From: Acidobacteriota bacterium
GTDB taxonomy: Bacteria > Acidobacteriota > UBA6911
Direction of reading: 5' to 3'
DNA: 12,500 nucleotides
NCBI GenBank assembly: GCA_031254095.1
Contig: JAIRVC010000137.1
Span: forward strand, 1-12,500
Under the pieces are notes generated by a model. That model was not told where the DNA came from. It made no database searches and was given only the letters and a program-made list of their open reading frames with translations. Numbering within the stretch: the first letter of the stretch is position 1; each line of letters opens with the position of its first letter. Both the position numbers and the translations under genes were made by a program. This document shows, one piece after another, positions 1 to 6,930 of the stretch.

Positions 1-597
1 AATAAGCATCAGATCGCACGCTCCGGCCGCCGCCACTGATTTTTCCCAGGCTTCTTCCGGCAGATTTTCTTCAAACAGCACGATATCCGGCTTGATCGGC
101 GCGGCACAAACGGAGCAAAGCGGCAGCGTCAGCCGCCCCGCTTCGATCTCCGCGTAAAAGCCCGCCATTTCATACGCTTTGGCGCATTGCGTACATCGGC
201 CGGTTCGGTATGTTCCGTGCAGTTCATACACCACTCGCGAACCGGCGGTTGTGTGCAGGCCGTCGATATTCTGCGTGGCCACCGCTTTTAATTTACCCAT
301 TTCCTCAAGCCGAACCAGCAACCGGTGCGCGGACGTCGGCGCGGCTCGCGAAATCGAGGCGATCAAATCAAGACTGGCGCGGTAAAAGCCTTCCGGCGAA
401 CGGCGGAAACCCGAAAGTGAAAGAAGATCCAGTTTTTCCGCGTCTCCCCATAATCCGCCGGGCCCGCGAAAATCCGGTATTCCAGCTTCCGTGCTTATGC
501 CAGCGCCGGTAAGCGCGACAATGTTTCGCGCCTCGCGTATAAGTTCAACCGCCCGCTCGCTCCGCCGTTCTCCGTCAATAACGTTTATCTCACCCAT
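1..597 (-). CDS. Sir2-family NAD-dependent protein deacylase (sirtuin), C-terminus cut off by window edge
   Basis: Sirtuins remove acyl groups from protein lysines using NAD+, in the cytoplasm. The minus-strand frame is open from the ATG at 597 to the window edge (199 codons). It shows the NAD-binding GAGIS motif (residues 31-35) followed by GIPDFRG (39-45), the TQNIDGLH motif (108-115), the catalytic His127 in LHGT, and two zinc-binding Cys pairs (Cys135/138 and Cys161/164). Bacterial sirtuins are usually about 240-250 residues, so roughly the last 45 residues, including part of the Rossmann fold, lie outside. The ATG has a good ribosome-binding site (GGAG, 7 nt upstream). The gene follows the aldo/keto reductase on the same strand but is separated from it by a repeat-containing gap, so co-transcription is uncertain. 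The class (deacetylase or desuccinylase, CobB-like) was not assigned. Family call is very secure. Confidence 0.95.
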   Translation of the reverse strand, partial: MGEINVIDGERRSERAVELIREARNIVALTGAGISTEAGIPDFRGPGGLWGDAEKLDLLSLSGFRRSPEGFYRASLDLIASISRAAPTSAHRLLVRLEEMGKLKAVATQNIDGLHTTAGSRVVYELHGTYRTGRCTQCAKAYEMAGFYAEIEAGRLTLPLCSVCAAPIKPDIVLFEENLPEEAWEKSVAAAGACDLMLI

Positions 598-633
598 GTC
601 TTTTCTCCACTGCCCGCCAGTGTTTCCCTTACA

Positions 634-721
634 TATAACTTCATTCAGAAGTTACCCTCCAACGATGGTTCACGGCGAACTTTTCTGACCACTGATCACT
701 AGCCACTAGCCACTAGCCGCT
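634..721. repeat. Heptamer-array intergenic repeat, copy 1
   Basis: The copy begins at TATAACTTC (634). It contains a small inverted repeat AACTTC/GAAGTT (637-653), the conserved block GATGGTTCACGGCG, a T-run, and then five 7-bp units in exact register: TGACCAC (686-692), TGATCAC, TAGCCAC, TAGCCAC and TAGCCGC (714-720). The stop codon of the aldo/keto reductase (720-722, minus strand) straddles the array edge. In this copy GTTC-ACGGC-GAAC can form a short hairpin followed by TTTT, but that stem is not kept in the other copies. The same core and the same first two heptamers recur near 4586-4650 and 6089-6154. Confidence 0.85.
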
Positions 722-1739
722 ATATATCCAGCCCTTTTCGCCACTCGACATTGGCTTTTATCAATTCCGGAATCGGCAGCCCATACGGACAGCGCGTTGC
801 GCACTGGCCGCACTCCGTGCAGTTTTCCGCCTTGTCCCAAAGGCTGGTAAATATTGGAACTTTCAACCCGCCGGGCCCCATCCTTTTCAGGAAGGTCCGC
901 GCGCCCAGAACAAACTGAATCGGAATTTCAGAAGGGCACGGGAGGCAATAATCACAGCGCCGGCAGAATTTCTTATCGTATTGCAGGCTGATCGCCTTGA
1001 TGGCTTCCCGGTCGGATTCGGTCAGTTCCCAGTTTCCCTGAAAGATGCTCCAGTTCTGATCAATCAAATCCCTGCTTTCTACGCCTGCCAGCACCAGCGT
1101 TTCCGGATAGCCCAGAGCCCATTTCAACGCGGGTTCGGGCGCTTCGATGACGCCGCCGGACAGCGGTTTCATGACCAGAATGCCGACGTTTTTCGCCAGG
1201 GCCTTTGGTATTACCTTTTCTTTCGCCGCGGGTTCGAGGAAACTGAAGCAAACCATAATAGTTTCAAACAAATCGTCGTCCAGCGCCGTTGCCAATATGT
1301 CGAGGCTGTGGCTCGTGATTCCGATATGGCGGATCAGCCCTTCTTCCCTTGCTTTGACAAGACCGGCGTAAGCTCCGTCTTTGGCTGTAATCTTCCTGTA
1401 ATCCTCAACCGTGTTTATGCTGTGGCATTGATAAATATCGATTACGTCCCGCTGCAACTCCCGGAGGCTGATTTCCACGTCCTTCCGGATGTCGTCGGCG
1501 GTGCGGCCGAAAGATTTAGTGGCTATCACCGGCTTTTTAGCGGTTTGACTCAGAGCCTTTCCGATGCGGGTTTCGCTCGTGGTGTACATGCGTGAAGTGT
1601 CGATAAAGTCCATTCCTTTTTCCACGGCGTACAGAACGGCGTCAATCGCCTGTTCTTCACTTACGCGCTGAATCGGAATGCCGCCGAATCCCAGCCGTTT
1701 TACTTCTATCCCTGTTTTTCCCAATATTACCTGTTTCAT
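720..1739 (-). CDS. Aldo/keto reductase with C-terminal 4Fe-4S ferredoxin-like domain
   Basis: A 339-residue oxidoreductase. Residues 1 to about 240 form an aldo/keto reductase (AKR) barrel. The catalytic tetrad is readable as Asp47 and Tyr52 (FIDTSRMY), Lys75 (ATKSF) and His106 (YQCHS). The C-terminal part carries two cysteine clusters, Cys259/262/265/268 and Cys307/310/313/317 followed by Pro, the pattern of a ferredoxin-type domain expected to hold two [4Fe-4S] centres. AKR proteins with this tail are common in anaerobic bacteria and archaea; their physiological substrates are mostly unknown. The tail suggests electron exchange with a ferredoxin or flavin partner rather than plain NADPH chemistry (inference). 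The ATG at 1739 has a strong GAGGAA ribosome-binding site. The gene is divergent from the efflux operon, and its stop codon touches repeat copy 1. Confidence 0.93.
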   Translation of the reverse strand: MKQVILGKTGIEVKRLGFGGIPIQRVSEEQAIDAVLYAVEKGMDFIDTSRMYTTSETRIGKALSQTAKKPVIATKSFGRTADDIRKDVEISLRELQRDVIDIYQCHSINTVEDYRKITAKDGAYAGLVKAREEGLIRHIGITSHSLDILATALDDDLFETIMVCFSFLEPAAKEKVIPKALAKNVGILVMKPLSGGVIEAPEPALKWALGYPETLVLAGVESRDLIDQNWSIFQGNWELTESDREAIKAISLQYDKKFCRRCDYCLPCPSEIPIQFVLGARTFLKRMGPGGLKVPIFTSLWDKAENCTECGQCATRCPYGLPIPELIKANVEWRKGLDI

Positions 1740-1779
1740 GCCCGTTCCTCTGAAGAAAATTCGTTATTAAAACATAGTA

Positions 1780-1808
1780 AGCATAACGGTTATTGCCGAA
1801 TTTGTTAA
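1780..1808 (-). promoter_or_regulatory. Possible sigma70-type promoter of the aldo/keto reductase gene
   Basis: On the minus strand TTAACA (1808-1803) and TATGCT (1785-1780) are separated by 17 bp, giving 5/6 and 4/6 matches to the sigma70 consensus. The -10 box ends about 40 nt upstream of the ATG at 1739. Found by eye only. Confidence 0.35.
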
Positions 1809-1853
1809 TTGCTCTGAAACTTATATTGAGCGACAAGATATTTCGCCGTTTAA

Positions 1854-1882
1854 TTGATAGCGGCTGTATGTAGTGCCATACT
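1854..1882 (+). promoter_or_regulatory. Possible sigma70-type promoter of the efflux operon
   Basis: TTGATA (1854-1859) and CATACT (1877-1882) are separated by 17 bp, giving 5/6 and 4/6 matches to the sigma70 consensus. This lies about 60 nt upstream of the likely start of the TolC-like gene. It would form a divergent promoter pair with the one proposed for the aldo/keto reductase. Found by eye only. Confidence 0.4.
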
Positions 1883-1930
1883 TTCCCGGTTGCCATTATT
1901 AAAAAAAATTACGAACATCCGGGCTGAGAA

Positions 1931-1934
1931 AGGA
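1931..1934 (+). promoter_or_regulatory. Ribosome-binding site that sets the TTG start of the TolC-like gene
   Basis: AGGA lies 8 nt before the TTG at 1943 but only 2 nt before the in-frame TTG at 1937. The spacing favours 1943. There is no in-frame ATG that would keep the signal peptide. Confidence 0.6.
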
Positions 1935-1942
1935 AATTGCAC

Positions 1943-3301
1943 TTGCGGAAAACAAAACGATTTTTCGGCGTTCCGGCGGCGCTCGCGCTCTGCCTCGGCA
2001 TTTTTTTCGCGCAGGAATCGCTCTCGCAGGACGTATTTCTGGGAGGCGTCCCAAGTGAGGAAAAAACCGCGGATACATTGAGGCTTTCCCTTGCCGACGC
2101 TATCAGGAAAGGGCTCCTCTACAATCTGGGCGCGCTGGTCAGCGATCAGTCCGTCCAGGCCGCGCGCGGGGCGCGTCTTGCCGCCCTCAGCCGTCTGCGT
2201 CCGCAGGTCACGGCGGGGGCGGGCATTGACTATTTCGCGTTGAGAGAAAAAGAGCAGGATCCCACAAACGCCATCAGGGCCGGGGTCGCCGTCACGCAGC
2301 CGGTTCTCGATTTTCCGTCGCTGCGCCGAAAGCGCGCCGCCGAGGAGAATCTTAAAGCCGCCGAGTTCTCCAATGAAAACGCGCGGGATATGACGGCCTA
2401 CGTCGTCTCCATGCTGTATTTACAGACGGTCGCCGACAAAAGCCGCATTGAGGCCGCACGCGCGCAGGTTCGGACGGCGCGTAGCCTTTATGATCTGGCC
2501 GTCGATCAGAAGGCGGCCGGCGTGGTTTCCGGCATTGAAGTACTGCGCGCGCAGGTTGAGCTGCAATCCGAACAGCAACGGCTCATCGTCGCGGAAGATC
2601 AATTTGCCAAGAACAAGCTAACGCTGGCGCGGGCGATCGGCCTTCCGCTCGGGCAGGAATTTGAACTCGCGGATAATATGCCTTTTGTGCCCATTCCGGT
2701 TCTGTCTCTGGAAGAATCCATTGAGCGCGCCCTGCGCGAGCGTCCCGATTACCACAGCGCCGAGGCCGGATTGCGGGCGGCGGAACTGGAACGCAAAGCC
2801 GCCGAAGCCGGCAATCTTCCTTCATTGAGCGTTGGCGCCGATTACCAGCTCCGCAACCAGGCGCAATGGGAAGGGCACGGGTCGCAGGTCGCAATCGGCG
2901 CCAGCCTGAACGTTCCTGTTTTCACCGGCGGCGCGGTAAGAAGCCGCGTAATTGAAGCCGACGCGGCTTTAAACCGGCTCAAGGCCGAATTTGAAGATCT
3001 TAAAGCGAGCATCCATTACGACATCCGAAAAGCGTTCCTCGATCTGAAAGCCGCCGAAGAACGGGTAAAGGTCGCCGAAAGCGCCGTTTTACTGGCCGGG
3101 GAACAGGTCACGCAATCGGAGAGCCGTTTCCGCGCCGGCGTTACGAACAATGTCGAGGTCGTGCAGGCACAGGAGGCCTTGGCGACGGCAAATGAAAATC
3201 ATATAAGCGGGCTTCATGCGCACAATATGGCCAAACTTGCGCTGGCGCGCGCTTTGGGCGTTTCCGACAGAGAATATGAACAGTTTTTAAAAGGGAAATA
3301 A
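1943..3301 (+). CDS. TolC-family outer membrane efflux channel
   Basis: An outer-membrane channel for a tripartite export or efflux pump, about 452 residues. The N-terminus (basic MRKTKRF, then a hydrophobic run around ALALCLGIFFA) is a signal peptide. The mature part has two homologous outer-membrane-efflux-protein (OEP) halves, roughly residues 45-235 and 255-445. Each is Ala-rich and helical with the usual strand segments, for example VAVTQPVLDFPSLRRKRAA in the first half and NVPVFTGGAVRSRV in the second. The repeat of the motif across halves and the length match TolC/OprM-type proteins. TTG at 1943 was chosen over TTG at 1937 because of ribosome-binding-site spacing. The adaptor gene starts 7 nt after the stop codon, so the two are clearly one operon. 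Substrate unknown. Confidence 0.93.
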   Translation: MRKTKRFFGVPAALALCLGIFFAQESLSQDVFLGGVPSEEKTADTLRLSLADAIRKGLLYNLGALVSDQSVQAARGARLAALSRLRPQVTAGAGIDYFALREKEQDPTNAIRAGVAVTQPVLDFPSLRRKRAAEENLKAAEFSNENARDMTAYVVSMLYLQTVADKSRIEAARAQVRTARSLYDLAVDQKAAGVVSGIEVLRAQVELQSEQQRLIVAEDQFAKNKLTLARAIGLPLGQEFELADNMPFVPIPVLSLEESIERALRERPDYHSAEAGLRAAELERKAAEAGNLPSLSVGADYQLRNQAQWEGHGSQVAIGASLNVPVFTGGAVRSRVIEADAALNRLKAEFEDLKASIHYDIRKAFLDLKAAEERVKVAESAVLLAGEQVTQSESRFRAGVTNNVEVVQAQEALATANENHISGLHAHNMAKLALARALGVSDREYEQFLKGK

Positions 3302-3308
3302 AAACAGC

Positions 3309-4556
3309 ATGACTACGGAAGATACAAAATTTAAAACCGGCGGCAAAGGAAAGTGGATTCTGATAGCGGTCGTTTTGATAGGCGTCGGCGTTTATTTCGG
3401 CTGGCGGCAGTATTTTGACGGGCGCGAATCCACGGACAACGCGCAGGTAGACGGTCATATTCACCCGGTAGCCGCCAGGATTTTTGGGCAGATCACGGCC
3501 ATAAACGTCCAGGACAACGCATTTGTAAAAGAAGGAACGCCGTTGATTGAAATCGACCCCAGTGACTATAAGGTAGCGCTGAATAAGGCGAAGGCGGAAC
3601 TGGAAGCCGCCGTTGCCGCGGCGGAAGCCGCCGGCATCCATGTTCCGCTGACATCGGTAACGGCGTCCAGCCAGGTAAGTCTTGCCGACGCCGGGATCGA
3701 AACCGCGCAGGCCGCGCGCGATACGGCGGTGAAAGACGCAGAGGCCGCGAACGCCCGGCTGGAATTGATAGAAGCGCAGTCGCGCCAGGCGCTCGCGGTG
3801 CGCGTCAAGGCCGATCAGGATCTGGAAAGGATGCGGCTTCTTGTCGCGAAGGATGAAGTTTCCCGCCAGCAGTACGATTCCGCGGTTTCGGCCGCCGACG
3901 CGGCCCGCGCGGCGTATGAAGCCGCCGAGGCCGGAATCGCCGAAGTTTCGCGTTCCATCGAAGCGGCACGCGGGCGCGTACAGCAGGCGGAAGCGCGTAT
4001 CAAGGAAGCCCTCGCCAATCAGAGCGCGAGCCGAACCGCGCCGGAGCAGATGGCTATCAGCCGCGCCAACAGGCAGGCAGCCGAGGCAAGGGTAAAACTT
4101 GCGGAAGCCGCGCTTGAGCAGGCCGAGCTGAACCTTTCTTATACCCGGATCAAGGCGCCGATAGACGGTTTTATCAGTCAGCGAAAGGTGGAAACGGGAC
4201 AGATGGCGCAGGCCGGACAGCCCCTTCTTTCCATGGTTCCATTGCACAACATATGGATCACCGCCAATTACAAGGAAAACCAGCTTGAGAACATGCAGCC
4301 CGGCAATAAAGCGATTATCGCGGTCGACGCCTACGGCGGGCGAAAATTCAACGGGCATGTGGACAGCATCGCCGCCGCGACGGGCGCGCGTTTCAGCCTG
4401 CTGCCGCCCGAGAACGCCACCGGCAACTATGTAAAGGTTGTACAGCGGATTCCCGTTAAAATTGTCATCGACGACGCAATCGACACGGAATATCCGCTGC
4501 GGCCAGGTCTTTCGGTTATCGCGACAGTGTATACGGATTTAGTGGCTAGTGATTAG
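3309..4556 (+). CDS. EmrA/HlyD-family periplasmic adaptor (membrane fusion protein)
   Basis: The adaptor joins an inner-membrane transporter to the TolC-like channel. A cytoplasmic N-terminus is followed by one membrane segment (about residues 16-33). A first lipoyl-like half carries STDNAQVDG (about 43-51) and PVAARIFGQI. A very Ala-rich helical hairpin spans roughly 80-272, then the second lipoyl half (LSYTRIKAPIDGFIS) and a beta-barrel region with the EmrA-like stretch around ARFSLLPPENATGNYVK. The hairpin looks longer than in E. coli EmrA. No MFS or ABC transporter gene follows; aspartate kinase does. The last five residues (LVASD) and the TAG stop are encoded by repeat copy 2, so the natural C-terminus may have been replaced. 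Adaptor family is certain; the EmrA subtype is likely. Confidence 0.93.
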   Translation: MTTEDTKFKTGGKGKWILIAVVLIGVGVYFGWRQYFDGRESTDNAQVDGHIHPVAARIFGQITAINVQDNAFVKEGTPLIEIDPSDYKVALNKAKAELEAAVAAAEAAGIHVPLTSVTASSQVSLADAGIETAQAARDTAVKDAEAANARLELIEAQSRQALAVRVKADQDLERMRLLVAKDEVSRQQYDSAVSAADAARAAYEAAEAGIAEVSRSIEAARGRVQQAEARIKEALANQSASRTAPEQMAISRANRQAAEARVKLAEAALEQAELNLSYTRIKAPIDGFISQRKVETGQMAQAGQPLLSMVPLHNIWITANYKENQLENMQPGNKAIIAVDAYGGRKFNGHVDSIAAATGARFSLLPPENATGNYVKVVQRIPVKIVIDDAIDTEYPLRPGLSVIATVYTDLVASD

Positions 4557-4651
4557 TGGCTAGCAGCGAATGACAATCGCTTGCCTGTAGCTTCATTCCA
4601 GAAGTTGCTTCAAAGATGGTTCACGGCTAATTTTTCTGACCACTGATCACT
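4541..4651. repeat. Heptamer-array intergenic repeat, copy 2, with inverted ends
   Basis: This is the most complete copy. The left end has 7-bp units in reverse orientation, GTGGCTA (4542-4548), GTGATTA and GTGGCTA (to 4562). The core (4586-4636) matches copies 1 and 3, including CTTCATT, GAAGTT, AAGATGGTTCACGGC and a T-run. The right end has TGACCAC and TGATCAC (4637-4650). The ends are imperfect inverted repeats: 4548-4562 matches the reverse complement of 4637-4651 at 12 of 15 positions. The left end forms the last codons and stop of the adaptor gene. The right end stops 20 nt before the aspartate kinase start. Confidence 0.8.
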
Positions 4652-4670
4652 TAATTGCGAGATATTTGTA

Positions 4671-6059
4671 ATGATTACAATGAAATTCGGCGGAACGTCG
4701 GTCGGAGATGCCGGGCGGCTGCGGGAAATCACGGAAATCATCCGAGCCGGTTATGGAAAGCGGCTCGTTGTTGTCGCCTCCGCCATGTCGGGAGTTACCG
4801 ACCTGCTGCTTTCAACCGCGCGGGCGGCGCTGCGAAATGAAGCCGTGAAAGTCCGGGAAGCGGTCGAAACGCTGTCGCAAAAACATTCGCAAATCGCCAT
4901 GGAGCTTGTATCCCGGCCGGAAAGCCGCGACAGGCTGTTCGGATATTACGCCCGCCTCCTTAAAGATCTTGACATTATTTACCAGGGCGTCGCGTTGCTC
5001 GAGGAATTAAGTCCGCGATCGCTTGACGCCATCGCGTCTTTCGGCGAACGCCTATCATGCGCGCAGATCGCCGCCGTTTTTGAGGACGCGGGCATCGCGG
5101 CCGAATACGTTGACACGCGGGAACTTATCCGCACCGACGCAAATTACGGTCAGGCCGCGGTGGATTTCGCTGTAACACGCGCGAATATTCAAAAAGCGCT
5201 GACGCCTCTCGTTGAGAAAAATATCGTTCCCGTGGCGACCGGATTTATCGCGGCCACGAAGGACGGAATTACCACCACGCTGGGGAGAAGCGGTTCGGAT
5301 TATACCGCCGCCATTGTGGGAGCGGCGCTCGGCAGCGAAGAAATCTGGATATGGACGGATGTTGACGGCATTATGACGGCTGATCCGCGCTACGTGAGAG
5401 GAGCGCGGCATCTTGAGGAAATTTCCTATCGCGAGGCCGCCGAAATGTCATATTTCGGAGCAAAGGTCATTCATCCAAAAACCATGCTCCCGGCGATAGA
5501 AAACAACATTCCCATCCGAATTAAAAACACGTTCAACCCGTCTCATCCGGGCACGCTTATTTCGGGCAAAACGCGGGGCGTGTCGGGCGCGGTGAAAAAC
5601 GTAACGTCGATCGACGATCTCGCCCTTGTCGCCGTTGAAGGACACGGCATGATGGGGGTTCCCGGCGTTGCCGCGCGCATCTTCACGGCGCTCGCGCGCG
5701 TGGGCGTCAATGTCATGATGATCTCACAGGCGTCTTCCGAACATAACGTCTGCCTGGTCGTACCGGGGAAAGACCGGCAATGCGCGGTCGATGCACTGCA
5801 AAAAGAATTCGCGGCGGATATTGGCGGCAAAATTATCGACGGCGTCCGGTTGCGGGAAGGCGTCGCGATTATTGCGGTGGTCGGCGAAGGGATGCAGGGA
5901 GTTCCGGGCATAGCCGGTAAAACGCTCACCGCCGCCGCGCGGGAAAACGTCAGCATTATCGCCGTGGCGCAGGGGTCGTCAGAGCTGAACATTTCGCTGG
6001 TTGTCGATCAGGGAGATGTTCGCCGGGCGGTTCAGGCGATTCACGACGCGTTTATATAG
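4671..6059 (+). CDS. Aspartate kinase (aspartokinase), monofunctional, two ACT domains
   Basis: Phosphorylates L-aspartate with ATP, the first step toward lysine, threonine, methionine and diaminopimelate. The 462-residue protein starts with the KFGGTSV signature (residues 5-11). The kinase domain continues to about residue 305 with SFGERLS, TTTLGRSGSDYTAA, WTDVDGIMTADPR and MSYFGAKVIHPKT. Two C-terminal ACT modules follow (about 315-385 and 392-460), each with a GVPG loop (GHGMMGVPG and GEGMQGVPG), so allosteric feedback by a pathway amino acid is expected. The kinase sequence resembles the ThrA-type branch, but no homoserine dehydrogenase domain is attached. ATG 4671 is used; a second in-frame ATG lies 9 nt later. 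The start follows repeat copy 2 closely and only a weak ribosome-binding site is visible, so expression may depend on the upstream operon or on the repeat. Product certain; lysC or thrA-like naming left open. Confidence 0.96.
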   Translation: MITMKFGGTSVGDAGRLREITEIIRAGYGKRLVVVASAMSGVTDLLLSTARAALRNEAVKVREAVETLSQKHSQIAMELVSRPESRDRLFGYYARLLKDLDIIYQGVALLEELSPRSLDAIASFGERLSCAQIAAVFEDAGIAAEYVDTRELIRTDANYGQAAVDFAVTRANIQKALTPLVEKNIVPVATGFIAATKDGITTTLGRSGSDYTAAIVGAALGSEEIWIWTDVDGIMTADPRYVRGARHLEEISYREAAEMSYFGAKVIHPKTMLPAIENNIPIRIKNTFNPSHPGTLISGKTRGVSGAVKNVTSIDDLALVAVEGHGMMGVPGVAARIFTALARVGVNVMMISQASSEHNVCLVVPGKDRQCAVDALQKEFAADIGGKIIDGVRLREGVAIIAVVGEGMQGVPGIAGKTLTAAARENVSIIAVAQGSSELNISLVVDQGDVRRAVQAIHDAFI

Positions 6060-6088
6060 GCAATCTGACAGGTTTTGTAATTACCTCC

Positions 6089-6175
6089 TATAACTTCATT
6101 TTAAAAAGTTACCCCAAAGATGGTTCACGGCGGATTTTTCTGACCACTGATCACTAACCGCTGACCACTGGCCGC
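6089..6175. repeat. Heptamer-array intergenic repeat, copy 3
   Basis: Same core as copy 1, starting at TATAACTTC (6089) and including GATGGTTCACGGCG and a T-run. It ends in five 7-bp units in register: TGACCAC (6141-6147), TGATCAC, TAACCGC, TGACCAC and TGGCCGC (6169-6175). It lies between the converging 3' ends of the aspartate kinase and NusG-like genes. Its array encodes the NusG-like protein's last residues and its TAG stop (6154-6156, minus strand). Confidence 0.85.
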
Positions 6176-6732
6176 TGTGAGGCGGCTATAGCCTGAATGT
6201 CCGAAGCGTCAACCTCCACGGAAATGGCCTGCCTTATAAGGTCGATCTGAAGGACAAAGCGGTACTTGCCGCGCTTTTCGACCAGCATCCCCCTGATTCC
6301 CGAAAGAGGGCCGGAAATAACTTCCACCTGAGCGCCCACCTGAATGTAGGGATACGGATCAGCCGACAAACTGGTTTCAAGGAATCTGCGTATGGCGTTG
6401 ATCTGCTCTTCCGGAACCGGAATTGGCCGGTCACAGACGTCCACAAAACGAACCGCGCCCTGAATATTCAGAACGCGATAGCGGTTTTCAGGCGTATCGA
6501 TATGATTTACGAATACATATCCGGGAAACAAAGGAACCCATATTTTTTTCCTGCGGTCTTTCCACCGGCTGACAATCTCACGCATTGGGAGAAATACTTC
6601 AACCTGCCGCATGGTCAGTTCGTAAAGGAGTTTCTTTTCAAAGCGGCTGCGCGTATAAAGGGCATACCATTCGGCCCGCAACGGCACGGTTTCCCGTGCC
6701 GGATCCGGAAATGATGAAACACTCAATCCCAT
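6154..6732 (-). CDS. NusG-like specialised transcription antitermination factor (RfaH/UpxY/LoaP type)
   Basis: A 192-residue NusG paralogue. Residues about 20-120 form an NGN domain that would bind the RNA polymerase clamp: EWYALYTRSRFEKKL at the start, then VFLPM and the LFPGYVFV signature. Residues about 130-185 form a KOW-type domain (VGAQVEVISGPLSGIRG). The long basic linker SRWKDRRKK and the lack of an acidic insert fit specialised paralogues (RfaH, UpxY, LoaP) that let polymerase read through long polysaccharide or secondary-metabolite operons. The neighbour is a divergent glycosyltransferase cluster, a classic setting. No ops/JUMPstart-like element was recognised upstream of that cluster. 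The last eight residues (SQRPVVSG) come from, or abut, repeat copy 3. Family call is strong; regulation of the adjacent cluster is inferred. Confidence 0.9.
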   Translation of the reverse strand: MGLSVSSFPDPARETVPLRAEWYALYTRSRFEKKLLYELTMRQVEVFLPMREIVSRWKDRRKKIWVPLFPGYVFVNHIDTPENRYRVLNIQGAVRFVDVCDRPIPVPEEQINAIRRFLETSLSADPYPYIQVGAQVEVISGPLSGIRGMLVEKRGKYRFVLQIDLIRQAISVEVDASDIQAIAASQRPVVSG

Positions 6733-6852
6733 AACCTGACGTTTCTTTCAACCCGTTGCTGAAAATGAAAACAGGCTGGAATATATCCATCAGCCCACTA
6801 AGTGTCAAGCCGTCGCAGCGGAATCAGCGCTTCCTTTAAAGACAGTTGAATA

Positions 6853-6882
6853 TTGATTTCTTCATTTTGGGCATACTATGAT
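6853..6882 (+). promoter_or_regulatory. Possible sigma70-type promoter of the glycosyltransferase cluster
   Basis: TTGATT (6853-6858) and TATGAT (6877-6882) are spaced 18 bp apart, about 50 nt upstream of the ATPase remnant start at 6931. The rest of the gap 6733-6930 shows no gene, and no strong terminator was recognised. Found by eye only. Confidence 0.3.
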
Positions 6883-6930
6883 CATAATCTTAAGTTGCAA
6901 ACGCTTTAGTTTATCGTTCGAGGTGCATTT

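Noticed and set aside
179..688. Several plus-strand frames in the left 700 bases
   Set aside because: The minus strand carries an unbroken sirtuin frame with all key motifs; the plus-strand frames are its shadows.
634..721. Repeat as a CRISPR or direct-repeat array
   Set aside because: The 7-bp units are contiguous, without unique spacers, and the rest of the element is a conserved core.
981..1595. Plus-strand open frame (204 codons) opposite the aldo/keto reductase
   Set aside because: The opposite strand encodes a complete catalytic tetrad and two Cys4 motifs; the plus-strand product resembles nothing known.
3141..4358. Long minus-strand open frame (405 codons) opposite the adaptor gene
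   Set aside because: It is antisense to a clear EmrA-like gene; its product is rich in Arg, Phe and Gly with no recognisable domain, as expected from the complement of Ala/Glu-rich GC-rich codons.
6880..6930. ops/JUMPstart-like antiterminator recruitment element before the glycosyltransferase cluster
   Set aside because: I looked for GGCGGTAG-type sequences and found none.
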